Shown piece after piece: positions 38,387 to 50,530 of a stretch of DNA of 64,000 nt. The DNA lies in the NCBI GenBank assembly GCA_050084515.1, contig CM114274.1:7440001-7504000 (forward strand). Direction: 5' to 3'. This DNA is from Blasia pusilla. Taxonomy: Eukaryota > Marchantiophyta > Marchantiopsida > Blasiales. The translations under genes were made by a program, and so were the position numbers. How positions within the stretch are numbered: the stretch's first letter is position 1; every line of letters starts with the position of its first letter. Below the pieces are notes generated by a model. That model was not told where the DNA came from. It did no database searches and saw only the letters and a program-made list of their open reading frames with translations.

Positions 38387-38708
38387 TCAAGCCGGCATAG
38401 GAGTTGTCACTCCAACTCCTCTTGACCTCGACGTGCTTGCCTCACCTGTAGGCACCGCTGGTCGTCGAGGCACCATCGATGGTGTGTGTAGTGCCTCGGA
38501 CAATGTGAATAACTGTGGAACCCTGGCATGCCGCCCATCGGTCCCCTCTGGTCGTTCAATCTCAACTCCACCTCTTGATGGCTCAGTGCCTCTCGCAGCA
38601 CCCCGACTCACCGCTGCAGCCACCTCAACCTAAGCTGCACTAGAGATAAATCCCATACTAGCGAGATCCTCACCCGGGTCAGGGTAAGAGGTAGAAGTTG
38701 GAGCCACA
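38387..38708 (-). pseudogene. Low-complexity segment upstream of protease
   Basis: Pro/Arg/Ser/Thr-rich translation on the minus strand with no zinc knuckle or capsid motif. It may be the end of gag or a pro-linker. Confidence 0.35.
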
Positions 38709-39117
38709 CTAGATGCATACTCCCCATGTGATAACTCCACACAAGTCCTACCTCCAACAAGTCCTGACTCTTGCCCTGAATCAAGGCTCACTCCATATTA
38801 GAATACCTGTAGGGTCGACATAAGATCACTAGTCAACTCAATCCGTATTCCGGGACCCTTCAGTGTACCCAAGTCTCTCATACTGAAGGCAAAAAAACTG
38901 ACATGCCCTCTCAAAAACCTATGAACTCGCCATCGCTCTCCTTTCATCAACTTCAGACCTTTCACAAGCTCCCATGTCTCCAACGTGACCTCACTCGGAG
39001 AGGACGCAACCTCTGCTTTGGCTGCTACGTAGCAACCCTAGCCACCTTCCCAACAACCACTCCACTCTGACCTCCTACAACATGTTCCACATCCAAAAAA
39101 TGAACATGTGCTGCTTT
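38709..39117 (-). mobile_element. Second copy of the RT N-terminal segment
   Basis: Nearly the same sequence and orientation as 35769-36177 (starting AGATGCATACTCCCCAT and ending ...CCAAAAAATGAACATGTG), with small deletions. It reads METWELVKGLK...FLRGHVSFFAFSMRDLG. In an intact element this segment lies downstream of the protease, so its place upstream shows recombination or nesting of two copies. Confidence 0.85.
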
Positions 39118-40014
39118 CATTTGGAGTCCAAATGATCCGATTAGTCGAATTCGATGTTTACGAGGATTCATTGACACTCGTCTCTACAGGCGTTTGAGAC
39201 TCGTATGCAACCTCATCAAATATAGACATATAAGTGGTATAATTGCCTAGCCTCTTTGGCCTTCTCTCCATCAAGGATCCTCTAACACTCACGTGGTAAT
39301 ATTAGAGACCTCACGATATTTATAGAGGATACCAAGAAACACACACTCAACATAGAGAGATTAAGGAGACGGGGATAAATCACAAAAAAGTGTGGAGAGG
39401 GAGATAGTTTAGACATAAATACTTGCCCCTTAGATTTCAATTTTCCCTTTTGTGGCTTCCTCGCGAGTAGCTCGCAACTCCCAAGATTTGCACTATAGTC
39501 GAAAACTCGGCTAATACGTCTTTCTCCACTCATGTAGGAAACTACCAAACAAGTATGAGTGATGGAGTATGGCTCTCGCACTCACACACCACAATGGAAA
39601 ACAAGATTTTGCAATGAGAGAATGAGTGTGGGTTGGTACCATTCTCAAATATATAGGGTTCATACAAGCAATCCTAACCCTAACCAAAGTCTCAAGTTAT
39701 ACTAACAGTGGTTAACTAACCCTAGTTAAGATAATCATGTTGAACCGACTAACTAAGATTTAGCTTTCCTACTTTTTGTGAGTACCAAATCTAGGAGTTA
39801 GTGTGTCCGATGAGTTTGACTATAACTCAGTGTTCAATAACTCGTACATATACAAATTCTTTACAAGTCTCATAAGTTGTACACTCGCCATTTTCAAATT
39901 TGTAGTGAGCTCCAAATTTTGCAATATTTGGGATTGGCAATTATTAAAATCCAAGTTGTGTAGCTTCTTCCATTACTCTAGAATAAAATTAAGAGTCTTG
40001 ACACTCACAAGAGA
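39118..40014. other. AT-rich tract, nothing recognised
   Basis: Begins with a 19-bp palindrome (TCATTTGGAGTCCAAATGA at about 39118-39136) at the end of the RT-segment copy. No LTR end, gag or other motif is recognised. Confidence 0.35.
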
Positions 40015-40134
40015 CTTGTACAATATTGGCAATCAAGGCTTATAATCGACTAGCACTATACAAGTGCGAGTCGATTATCTCGCACTTGTATAGTGCGAGT
40101 CGATTATAAGCCTTGATTGCCAATATTGTACAAG
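40015..40134. repeat. Near-perfect hairpin, 56-bp arms, 8-nt loop
   Basis: Left arm 40015-40070 and right arm 40079-40134 are reverse complements with a single mismatch; loop TCGATTAT. The arms also hold an internal repeated AGTCGATTAT. Confidence 0.95.
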
Positions 40135-41539
40135 CATATGGAGCCAATATACCACAAGCTCTAGTTCCACCGCCACATAGGGTAGTATGTCACACTTTAA
40201 AATAGAATTAAATATTGATTCAAATCAAATTCGTTCCGAGGGGAAACATGGAAGTAAACAACCAATTCTTCACCACAAGTGATTTCCACAAGGAATTCTG
40301 ATTGAATCTTCTTTATGTCTTATTTCCATCTTTATTGATCCACAATTTTCCTTCTCTAATATACTTATCATACTGAATAGACTTCAAATCTCAATTCAAA
40401 TGAGAGATCAAGGCGAGTTCTTTAGTAACACAAAAGATCTTCAAGCTTTTAGATGAAGCTTTTAGTACCATTGAAAAAGGGTCCGTATAGTTTTTTTGAG
40501 AGAACCGGTACATGTTTGATCTATTTAAAGCAAAATGGTATATTTGGAAGTTCTTCTAATTCCGGCTAGCTATTTTGATACTAATACAAAGGAGACCATG
40601 TATACTTTGTTGGTTTCTGGGTGGTGTTTGAGGAACTGAAAATTTGAAATCCATCATATAGCCTTGGTTCACCCCATTCCTTGCATTGAAATGTCAAGTT
40701 TACCCTTATGAAGAAACATGTATCTCATAAGTAAACACTAGATGGATAAAAAGAGGTCCAAATAGATATCCTGATGATTATTCTTAAATAGTTTTTATCA
40801 TTATGGCCTCTATATGTAGACTGCTTTTAAAATTCCTCTTCTAGGTGCTTTTTCCTCTCCATTCTTTTTTGGAGCTCGTTTAGCTTGTCTAGGTGTCCAA
40901 ATATGCAACGTGTAGGGTCCCAACATTGTTGCATCGAAACGGTTTGTCTAGATTCCCACTTCTTGTGTGTTGTTCCCTACCAATGCAGTACTAATGCATC
41001 TTGTTGTTCACCTCTACCTATTAATTCACCTATGGTTATTAGCATACTCGTCTTAGATCATTTCTATTTTTATTTTACTCCTCCAATTTGTGACCGTCAT
41101 TCGGAGCAAGCTCCAAGTTAGTTGGTTACTCGCATGTGCAATTTCACTCCACTTGTGTTTCTATAGGGGCACACTTGATTTTTTTTTCTATGGCATGCCT
41201 TCCGGCCATTGCAGTGGCCCATCTATTCCTTCGTGTACTGTTGTGCCAATGACTACGCCGGACTGAAATATGTGTTCATGCTCGTGCCTCCATTCATCCT
41301 TGTACGCATCTTTTCAATCTTTCTTTCTTTATCGAACCTTCATGCATGCTCTTTTTCTGAGAAAGAAACATGTACGTAGCTAATCTACTACCTTACTTCT
41401 GCTTCGTCTATGGCCCTCTTCAATTTCCATCTTGAGATAGAATAGCTTATCGGTACCTACGCTCACGCCTTTTCTCTTTGAGAGTGCCTCACGGAGCCTA
41501 AGATAGGGTAGCATTTCGGAAACCAGTGCTCAATCCCTT
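40135..41539. other. AT-rich tract, nothing recognised
   Basis: Only short open frames and no recognisable motif. Confidence 0.35.
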
Positions 41540-42320
41540 TGTCTTCCACAATGTCATTTGTGTGCGTCAAGACTCCTTGGAAAAGTGCAGTCCCATGATA
41601 ACTAAATTGAGTTCTCTGGTTTTCCTATCCTGGATTTCTAGGACCCTATCTGCTTCCTCTTTTGCTACCTCTTTGGCTACCTGTGTTGCAACCTCCGTGA
41701 TTAGTGTTGTGGTCGTGTGCTTGCCCACTACTTGATCCAGTTCTAACAGATTTGCGGGTCGTTCCCGATTACACGGTACTCTTGCATTGCTTTCCCAAGC
41801 TGAGTGTTATCCTCTTTGAAGCAGCAGCTAAGTCCTTCTTCAATAGCATGTTTTCAGCCCTCAAAGCGATCGGCTCTAATTCCAGAGTTTTCTTCCGAGC
41901 CGTCCATTCGAGGAGGTTCGATTCCTTCTTTGGACATCCATCGCGCTTTGCTCTTCTTTTGATGCTCATCATTGTATTCCATGCCAACATCTGGTTGGCC
42001 TAAAAGCTTTCCCATTTTCCTTCTAGTTCAGAGAACCGTCTGGTGATGGATGCCACTTCTAGATATGGTATAACCTCTGTTGAATGTGTGACAACTGCAT
42101 GGAGTCGTTCCTTGTCACACTGCCTCATTTTTTTCGTGACATAGTGGCGAGAGTTTGGTGCGATCAATCTCCGTGAGCCATTTGATCTCACGGATCGTCC
42201 ACTGTCCTTGCTCTTCGTTTGCTTGTGGGAAAGATCCTTGACACTGGTCGTGTCTTGGACCTCCTTCGGTGAGGTTTCTAACGTTGGTTGTTCTGTGGTA
42301 GTCATGGGTGCAGTGTTCAC
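41540..42320 (-). mobile_element. Probable LINE ORF1 remnant, inverted
   Basis: Minus-strand frames read a charged, coiled-coil-like protein: KKMRQCDKERLHAVV, then ALRAENMLLKKDLAAASKRI, then EVAKEEADRVLEIQDRKTRELNLVIMGL. The last phrase resembles the start of the RNA-binding part of plant LINE ORF1 proteins. It is broken by stops near 42000, 41760 and 41580. It points away from the ORF2 fragment at 42483. Confidence 0.45.
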
Positions 42321-42449
42321 TCGATGTACTGGTCTATGTGCTCAGGCAATGGGAATGGGGAAAACAATTAGATAGGGTGTGCTTTACTCCATAGAAACCA
42401 TAGTCCCGTCTATGGAGTCAGAGGGAGGTCAGAGCCCGATTTTGGGCAA

Positions 42450-42485
42450 CATTGGTACCTCCCCGATTTTGGGGAGGTACCAATG
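42450..42485. repeat. Perfect hairpin at the junction of two LINE pieces
   Basis: Arms 42450-42464 (CATTGGTACCTCCCC) and 42471-42485 are exact reverse complements around GATTTT. A related GCCCGATTTTGGGC hairpin lies at 42434-42447. Confidence 0.9.
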
Positions 42486-43320
42486 GAGATCCATGCTGTT
42501 AAAAATCTGATCACATTTCTCCAACACCTTGAGGATATCTGCGAGGACGATCCCAATCGTCTATCCGCTAGGGCCTACGTGGTTTCAAAAAGTAGTGCCA
42601 CCCTTGGGGAAAAAAATTGGCACTATGACTGCAGGGAGTGGCTCATGAAATGGGGAATATCCATTGGTGACCTGCCTACGGCCACCCACCATGACCTTGC
42701 TGAACAATTACACAACAATTACATTGCCATCAACTAGGGCCGACACCAACGTCTCTGGGAAAGCAGGGAGAATTCCTCTCACAAAAATGGTGAAAGAATG
42801 AGGCGCTACGACACCCTCATGATAAACAACATATCCATGCAGCAAGCCTCCTACATCTCTGCCCCCATTCCCACTAAGTTACGTCATACATTAGCAAGAT
42901 TCAGATGTGGCTCTACTGACCTGGAGATCGAGAAAGGAAAATTCTCACAAAAGAAAAGGGAGGACAGATTATGTAGATTTTGCAACTCGGGGCTTGTTGA
43001 TGATGAACATCACTATCTCTTCGACTGCACCTTTCACAATCATATTAGGCTTGACTTCCCGGATCTCTTTGTTCACCGAGCTCCCAGGGTCCTCCCGTTC
43101 ATGACTAGGCAAATTCAGACTCAGATTGCTAAATTCTTGCATAGTTATGTGAAGATCAGGGACACTCACATGGATCTGAGGACCCCTTAGACCCTCGCTG
43201 GTGCTTGCTCTCTCTCCAAAATTGTTTCTAAGTCTCAATACTAAGTCCTATGGCCCTGTGGGATCCCCATGGACAATAAATCTATTCATTTATTCATTCA
43301 TTCATTCACTCTCTCTCTCT
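42483..43320 (+). mobile_element. LINE ORF2 C-terminus and 3' tail, copy 2
   Basis: One frame from 42483 to 43190, with a single TAG at 42735, reads a non-LTR retrotransposon ORF2 C-terminal part: LARFRCGSTDLEIEKGKFS, then the zinc knuckle CRFCNSG...DDEHHYLFDC, and QIAKFLHSYVKIRD. After the stop comes a short 3' UTR (CCTATGGCCCTGTGGGATCC) and a tail of ATTC repeats (about 43273-43307) followed by a CT run to about 43334. Confidence 0.85.
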
Positions 43321-43652
43321 CTCTCTCTCTCTCTTAACCTCTTGTCCCCACATGAGCTCAGAAGTGATTAATCGTAGGTTTTTTTCCTCCCCTTTCCACA
43401 TGAGAAAAGCCGAGTTGAACTAAAAATCGATTGGTCATAGAATCTTCTAGCCAATATGTGTACGTCTCCTTCCTAAAGTTTTCCTCACATTACTCATAAG
43501 AGTGATCAGTCATAACACATTTGGGATGGACGACTTCATGGTATCTACGAATTATCATATCTATCTCCAGATCTCTCTCCACTATTCAAACAAACTATAT
43601 GTCATTTAATTGGTTTTGTCTGAGATGTCAAAACTACTTTCACACAACCATA

Positions 43653-43877
43653 GCGCAGGGTGGACGAGGCTCGATATGCCGATGTACATTGAGGAGTGGA
43701 GTTTGAGGCCCGGTGTGCCGTTTTTACTACTCTTTATTTTTGTTGGGTGATCTCCATGTATATGTATGAGTTGATTTATGTACATGTGTGGATCTACCCA
43801 TGTGTGGGGAAGATTGGTGGTGTGGTATGGATGTGACCAGCGATGTATGTTGTGTAGCGATGTGTATACGCACGACA
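43653..43877 (+). mobile_element. LTR 3' half, plus orientation
   Basis: From GCGCAGGGTGGACGAGG to CGATGTGTATACGCACGACA it matches the 3' ~225 bp of the LTR at 32358-32965 with moderate divergence, in the opposite orientation. No 5' half is present. Confidence 0.75.
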
Positions 43878-45434
43878 AGAATGATAATGAAATTTCTTCC
43901 CTTAGTTGGCTAAGGGAAGATTATGTGAAATGTCCTCCATTTCATGATGTGGCTTTGGTTACCATAATCTTTAATAGTTTGTTGGATAGAAACCCAACTG
44001 TGCATGAGAACATCGACGTATGTGTTGACAATGTAAAAGATTGATGACATTCATGTTCAAGTTATCTATTTGAGTTCTATTCATGCAATTATTTCTTGTT
44101 ACAATGTTATTGAGTATGATGGATATCATATAGAATTGGTGAGAAATCTCGTAGATGTGAAAGGATTGTTGAGTGTGAGAGGAGTTATGGTAGTCAATGA
44201 TATAAATGAGAGTATTGGGCTTAAATCCCTCATATATTTATCGTAATAATTAAATTTCAATTAGGAATTTTTAAAAATTGAATGATTCATAGAAAAACTT
44301 GCAAGGAAAAGTAATCTTTATATTTTTAAATATTTGTACTAGATAAAAAATAGAATATGTTACTCTCTTCTTATACATAACATAAAAATTTATTCAAACA
44401 CACAACATTCTCTTAAAAAATATCATAATTCTAAATTAGATCAAATAAATATTTGACCCAAGAGACAATAGAAAGAAAACACCAAGGCAAACAATTAAAG
44501 CCACATTATTATATTTAGAAAATATCTTATACCTTTCATGTTTGAATATTCTAAGTAATGGCGAAAGAGTTACAAAATTTTGGAAGCTCATTTTAACAAG
44601 AAAAAATTTTCTTTTCAAAATTTTATAAGAAAACATGAAACTATATTTTTACCCATAAGATAAGTCAGAAGAAGATCTATAAATCATGAATTTGTGAAGA
44701 TATTCTTATATATTATTTCTGAAAATTAATAAGATAATAAAATTTACAAATTTTATCAAATTTTGAGAAATAAAAGTTATAAATGTCTTTTGAATCTAAG
44801 AAAATGTGGTGAGAAAGCTACACCACTTTTCATATTTTCAAGAACTAGTAGAGTTCACACAAAAATTATTTTAATAATAGACGGAGTTCCTATTTTATAA
44901 ATTAGAAATTTTCTGATAGAAAATATGGAGGTCAAAATGATAATATGAAATGATGTCACCTCCTAATTTTCCAAGTCATTGATGTAGTTATATTTTAAGA
45001 TAATATTTTCTATTTCTTTTATAAAAAAGTGAGAACAATACAGTGAGTACATGCGATCGATATTACATGTTTAAGGGTTTAATAAAATAATTATCCCTTA
45101 CTATAAAAAAATCAGGTTAAAAACTAATATCCTATGAGTTTCAATATCTAGATATAAAGGATAGTTAAGACTTCATGCATGAAAAAATTAGTAAAAAAAC
45201 CTATGTTGGAGCGTACAACTATGTAGAATCTTGAAATAATTAGTGAAACTTTGATTCTTCTTGATTCCATTATAAATACTTAACTTAAATTTGGTTTCCA
45301 GTATAATGATGTTAATTTTATTTTAGTAAATTTGACAAGCGAATATAGGAAAAAAAAAGCTTTTATATGAATCACTATTCATATTAAATCTAAATACAAA
45401 TGGAAATGATTTCTTGATCCATCAATATGGAATG

Positions 45435-45475
45435 CTAGTATGATGCCCGTACTATGCACGCGTGAGGAGAATCTC
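45435..45475 (-). mobile_element. Helitron-like 3' terminus (minus orientation)
   Basis: Minus strand reads CGCGTGCATAGTACGGGCATCATACTAG: imperfect GC hairpin, short spacer, then CTAG. Near-identical in layout to 22825-22860. The next base is C rather than the expected T. Confidence 0.45.
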
Positions 45476-45938
45476 TTTTTCATCCCTTAAGTCTTTGGTC
45501 CTCTTAATTCAACCACTCCTAAAATCTGACTTGTATCAACAACATAACATGTTTGAAAGGACACGTGTCAACACTAGATGAGGGTTTCTCTAACTCAATC
45601 CCCTTGTAGTAATATGGACAATAGTTTTCATGTATGTATATCAACGAATGCCAATAATTTGTAGGAGAGATGTGTTAATTTTGCATATGATAAGATTATT
45701 GGGTTAGAGGCACAAACATATGGAATGGTAACTATATATAAAAATTGGTAAAAAAAGTCACAAGAATTTATTTTTATTTTAATGATTATAATCAAATGCT
45801 CATGAAATATGCACGTGAATACTTGTCAAAAACTCATAGAATATTTGAATGTATGTCAACATTTCAAACGATGCTTAACACATGTTTGTCAAAGTATTTC
45901 CAATATTAATATATGCATGCATGCATAATGGAATCATA

Positions 45939-45973
45939 CTATTGCAAGTGTTGAAATTTCACACTTGCAATAG
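45939..45973. repeat. Short perfect hairpin
   Basis: Arms CTATTGCAAGTGT at 45939-45951 and its reverse complement at 45961-45973. Confidence 0.85.
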
Positions 45974-47326
45974 GTGGTTAGGTAAGCAAAATATCCAATA
46001 AGAGCAAGCCCCATTGTCAACTCTTGGGAAATACAACTCCACTAATAGAAGAGGAATCAGATTATATAATGTGCGTTTATCCGATAATTATCCATCATGA
46101 GATGAATTGCCACGTGTAGATAGTGAGAGAAAGGGGGACGACACATACAATGGGGAAGTACGACATATAACGTATTTTACTCTATATTATGGGTTGGAGA
46201 GACCACTCACATAATTAAGAAAAAATCTATAAAAAAACTATATGCACCTTTGTCCAAAATTTATCAAATCCCATATGTTTTTGTACAAGATGTATTGATA
46301 AAATAGGTTGCACTTTTAAAATGGGATACATCTTTGATGGGTAGTATAGCGTTGTGGTACTAATATAGATGGGCTTCGATCAAGTTGGATTATACTCATA
46401 CACTAAGACATATTTCAAAGAGAGAGAAATCTCTATTGCAGTAGTAAAGAATTTGAATGATTTGTATGATATATGAAGATATTATTTGGAAAGTTATATA
46501 AACATATGAAGTGGATTTGCGGAAAACGATCAAGAGAAAATCCAACAATGGAAAATGCAACACAAAATCTAGGGAAATTCCTTTAAAATAATTAAAATGG
46601 AAAATAATATGAAAAAATCAACAAAGCTTTTTTTTAATGATTAAAATGGACCAATATTTACTCGGAATTTTTTTGGCAATAGAACGATAATTAGAAATAG
46701 GTTAAAATACCAATGATCCGACTAGGAAAAAACTTGGGAGAAAGTTTGATAATAGAAACTTAATAGGGAAATTTCAGTGATGAAAATGTGATTGAAATTG
46801 AGGAGAAGTTGCGGTGGTTTCATGTCAACATTTCATTCAAAATTATTATGGTGTAGCCCAAACTTTTCATTTTCTTCTACAAGTCCTCTGCTTCATGAAT
46901 TACTTTGCCCATGTCAATCGTGAAATTAATGTTTATGGATATCACATTGTCCATTTTTCTAGCACTTAGTTTTGTGGGTTATACATTCCAAACTTGCACT
47001 TTCCACAACACTCAATGGAGATTCTTTGTTTCAACTTTGATGTATGGAAAGATACTAGCTTGAATTCATGAAAAATAGGAAAAATTTTATCTCCTATGGA
47101 TTTTGGAAATTAGCACTACATATAATTATCCCTACTCCACCTTTCTTATGCTCCAAAAAATACAAGCAAGTAGCATGTGGTCGTTTATTGATATACTCCG
47201 TCTTCTTATGTATTTCCTTACTCTAAAATCTATCATTTATGTCTATATTGAGTAATATCCTCGTTACTATACGATCAAATAAGGAGAGACTCCATGTTGT
47301 AATTCTTTATGAACACATGAACTACA

Positions 47327-47918
47327 TGTCGTGCGCATACACATCGCTACTCAATATACATCGTTGTCATCGAACACACACACGATCCCATGCTAACTCA
47401 TGACATCCATACACAGAGGTGAGAAGTACCAAAATATCTCCAATTAAAGTAAGATCCAATCTCTCTCTACACCATCTCACACCATAGCTCTCAAAGGTGT
47501 GCACTCTCTCTCATGTCAAACCAAACCCACTCTCCTAATGAGAGGCTTGGGTTACACTCACAAGGCAAGGGACCATAGCTCCGCCGCCTTATGCCAAGAG
47601 GTTCAACAAAAAAAGAATGAGCTCTCAAACTCTCTCTCTTGGAGGTATACCCCCTTCCCTCTCAACGGTAACCTATGCTCGTAGGTCACCTCCTTGGCTC
47701 TTGACCCGCTATAGTGGGTCAAGGGCCACTTCCCAAAGTGGAAATTCAACTATCCACAACATGGAAACTTACCCAAAATAGTAAGTTTCTCTATATGGCT
47801 CCAAATCAGCCGAAACGAAGGGGCCTCAATAGGACATCCTCGACCTCCTGGGCATGTACTCCACTATTCGTGCAAATGCTCTGCTAGATCCCACCAATCT
47901 ATCCTAACAATCGTAACA
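47327..47918 (-). mobile_element. Solo LTR (592 bp) with 4-bp target duplication
   Basis: On the minus strand it runs from TGTTACGATTGTTAGG to TGTATGCGCACGACA (TG...CA). It is flanked on both sides by TACA (47323-47326 and 47919-47922). It matches the plus-oriented copy at 59156-59796 along most of its length. A hairpin around CTTGACCCGCTATAGTGGGTCAAG lies at about 47700-47723. An open frame inside it is conserved between the copies only because the LTRs are related. Confidence 0.85.
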
Positions 47919-50530
47919 TACATGTAAAAAAAATCATAACTTCGTCATGTTGTTGTTTGATTATCCTTCATAGTACGACATGCATGGAATATGTCTCCAG
48001 AGAATTGTTTTAGCCCTAAAGTTTTGTTGCAAGTAAATTATCGACTAACACTATCAAATGCACATGAAACATACATTACGTTACAATGTTAGCTATAAAT
48101 TACTTGGACTATGTAAGATTTTGCCCAAAATGGGGAAATAACACGCACCTTCTAAAGAATTATGCAAATGAGTTTTATGTATACTCATAGGTCTAATTGG
48201 ATGTTGATTTTTCCCTCGGCCCTTGTTAGAAAACTATACTTCCAAAGGAAAATTAATTATACCTACTTGGTACAATTAATTTAGAAGCTTACATAGAATA
48301 GTTTTTTAACAAGTTTTTTGTGGCCAAGGAGGCGATCCATCACATCATCCCATCTCATATGTTTATGTCCTCTGTTACTTTAGATGTTATTTTTTAGAAA
48401 CATACTTTTTCGTTCATATGAGCTGGTTGTTCTTTGTTGGTTCGTATTATCTACTTATGTTAATTAATTTTCTTATATAAACTTGACAGGTTTGACGCTA
48501 CCAATCACCCTTTCATAGGCTTCTCTCCTATTTAGATCTATCATTCTTTATCGTGTTCGTATAAAGGATACATATCCCTTCCTTTCCTGAGTTTGTGTTG
48601 GAAAGAAAAGGAACCTCCATAAGAGAAGGGGGGGTGGGGGTGGCATATTTGTTCCTTTAGATATGTTTAAGGGTTGGTGTTTGAAATGTGTGATTTTTTC
48701 GTAACTGTTACACTTTCTACCATAAGATTGGATCGCATGGGTAATGTATCGCATTAGATATTAGGGAGATGTATTTTTCAATATTATGTAAAAAATATCT
48801 CTGTTCCCAAAACATCATATCTGCATCATTACTACTCTGTGCTACTTTATTGACTCTTCCAATGATAGAGTTGGTAGACAACAAGAAAATACTTGTAAAG
48901 GACATAAAACATTCGAGTAATGAGAAATAAAAAACACGATATAGCAAAGATTAGATATATACCATTCAAAATTCATTCAAAACAAGTAGGATATTTTTTT
49001 TCAAATATCCTACATTAGTTCTCTTAATTTGATCATGAAATACTTATTTATGTTGTTTCATATATTTTTAATTTTACGTAAAATTATTTTCTTTTGTCAA
49101 AAACTCATGATTCAGATTCATGAAATTAGTATTGACTGAACTTGTCCCTATATTATGAATAAAAAATAAAACTAACTTTGAATGAATAGATAGCAAATTT
49201 GAGAATCCATTTGAGACTCATAAAAATAATAAACAAAACATGATTAAAATATGGGAATTGTAAGAAAAGGAAAACATAAATAGTATAATAGACAAAGGAT
49301 GGATGAAGAAGAGATCTTTGAGCCTCCATGACAGTAAGAAAATGAAGGATAAAAGGTCATATACATAGAGTCGTCTAGGAACAATAAAGATAAGTGCTAG
49401 TGGCGACGACATAGTAGGGCTACTCAAAGGTTGTTATGTTGCACTAAAAATGACTATTCGGTTGTATTAAATATGATTATCCCCATTGGACTATATAGCT
49501 GAAGGGTAGCCACCTTTGATTGAATTGCGTCTAGTAGGGTACATGGTACGAATCAGACGCACTTACATCTCCACTACTCCAAAATTTTCAGCTCTATTTG
49601 AAGAACTTCATCACGAAATGTGATTGTTTCGAATTCTGAAAATTTATAAACCTCGCTTGGAGTAGAATACATGTGCATACCTACTTGGATGAAAAAATTC
49701 CAACAAGAAGAATGCATATTAAGCACTTGTTCTATGAAACAAAGAAATGTAGAAATCTGTCTGTCTTATTCCCTCTTGATCCAGCTTCACTTGAGTTATT
49801 CTTTATTTTCCTCTTGTGCTAGAATTGTGGTTCCTTGTTATCCCTGTCGGATCTAATGGAAGATCCTTATTGTGGCTTAACAATCATCCAATGTACGTAT
49901 AGGAAAGCTTACTTACAAACACAAGGCATTCACTACAATAGCTCTAACGGTAACGTTGGACAGAAAATGACCATTCATAATATAACATGGACAAGGATCC
50001 AATCACAACATGCATCATCCACTACTCACATTTGCAAAAAATCAAAATCATTCATGATACGAGTTGCAAAGATAATCAAATTCATGGTACGAATATCTCA
50101 CGTAGAACTTTGTGTGCAAGAGGTCTTTCTTCTCATTACTTTCTCAATTACGGGCTCTAAAAGAAAACTTATTTTTTTCCATCTTCATCTATCCACGTTG
50201 ATTTCACTATTAATTCACCACTCACAATCTCTTCCCACATGAATTTCTTTCTCTTAAATGGGTTGCATATTGGTTATTCTTGAGCACAACGGAGGCACAC
50301 TCATTTAAAACACCAAAGATAAGAGCGGTGTTAAATAGGTAATGAATTTGGATGCACATAGCCTTTTGACTTTGAAATTTCTTGAAAATTGGATTAAGAT
50401 GGAAGGTGGAAATATTATAAGTCATACCCACTTATTGAGACAAACTAGCTCGGAATCCAAATTGATGAACAATCCAATTTATGAGATCAATTCAAGTTCT
50501 AGCAATGAAGAAGGTCACATCAATTTCCAC
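47919..50530. other. AT-rich tract, nothing recognised
   Basis: Short open frames only (longest 49835-50242, plus, 135 codons, no family match). A G-rich run occurs at about 48627-48643. Confidence 0.35.

Larger units (their letters stand above)
33106..38640 (-). mobile_element. Ty3/gypsy retrotransposon, decayed: PR - DNA methyltransferase - RT - RNase H - integrase - PHD
   Basis: Read on the minus strand from 38640 to 33106 the frames, joined across several stops and frameshifts, give in order: retropepsin (LLDSG), C5 cytosine methyltransferase (GWPCQGHS, ENV), reverse transcriptase, RNase H, integrase (zinc region, DFAGPLP, LTDQGTKF, DHPEADGLVERVVQ) and a PHD finger. RT before integrase and the integrase sequence place it in Ty3/gypsy. 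No gag is recognised: upstream of the protease there is a low-complexity part and then a second copy of an RT-adjacent segment (38709-39117). This copy cannot be active. C5 methyltransferases inside Ty3/gypsy elements are known from charophyte algae, and in other retrotransposons from dinoflagellates (de Mendoza and co-workers, 2018, from memory); the combination with a PHD finger is what I find notable. Confidence 0.88.
43878..47326. other. AT-rich tract with decayed elements
   Basis: No gene recognised. Contains a Helitron-like end (45435-45475) and a short hairpin (45939-45973). The 44200-45400 part is especially AT-rich. Confidence 0.35.

Noticed and set aside
37878-38633. 251-codon plus-strand open frame
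   Set aside because: It is antisense to the retropepsin region of the Ty3/gypsy element; the minus strand carries LLDSG and VLYPLGF motifs, the plus frame has none.
39664-39682. CCTAACCCTAACC telomere-like stretch
   Set aside because: Under two and a half units, too short to call an interstitial telomere array.
47499-47684. Apparent conserved 61-codon protein, with a relative at 59394-59615
   Set aside because: Both lie inside copies of one LTR, so the conservation is that of the LTR and not of a protein.
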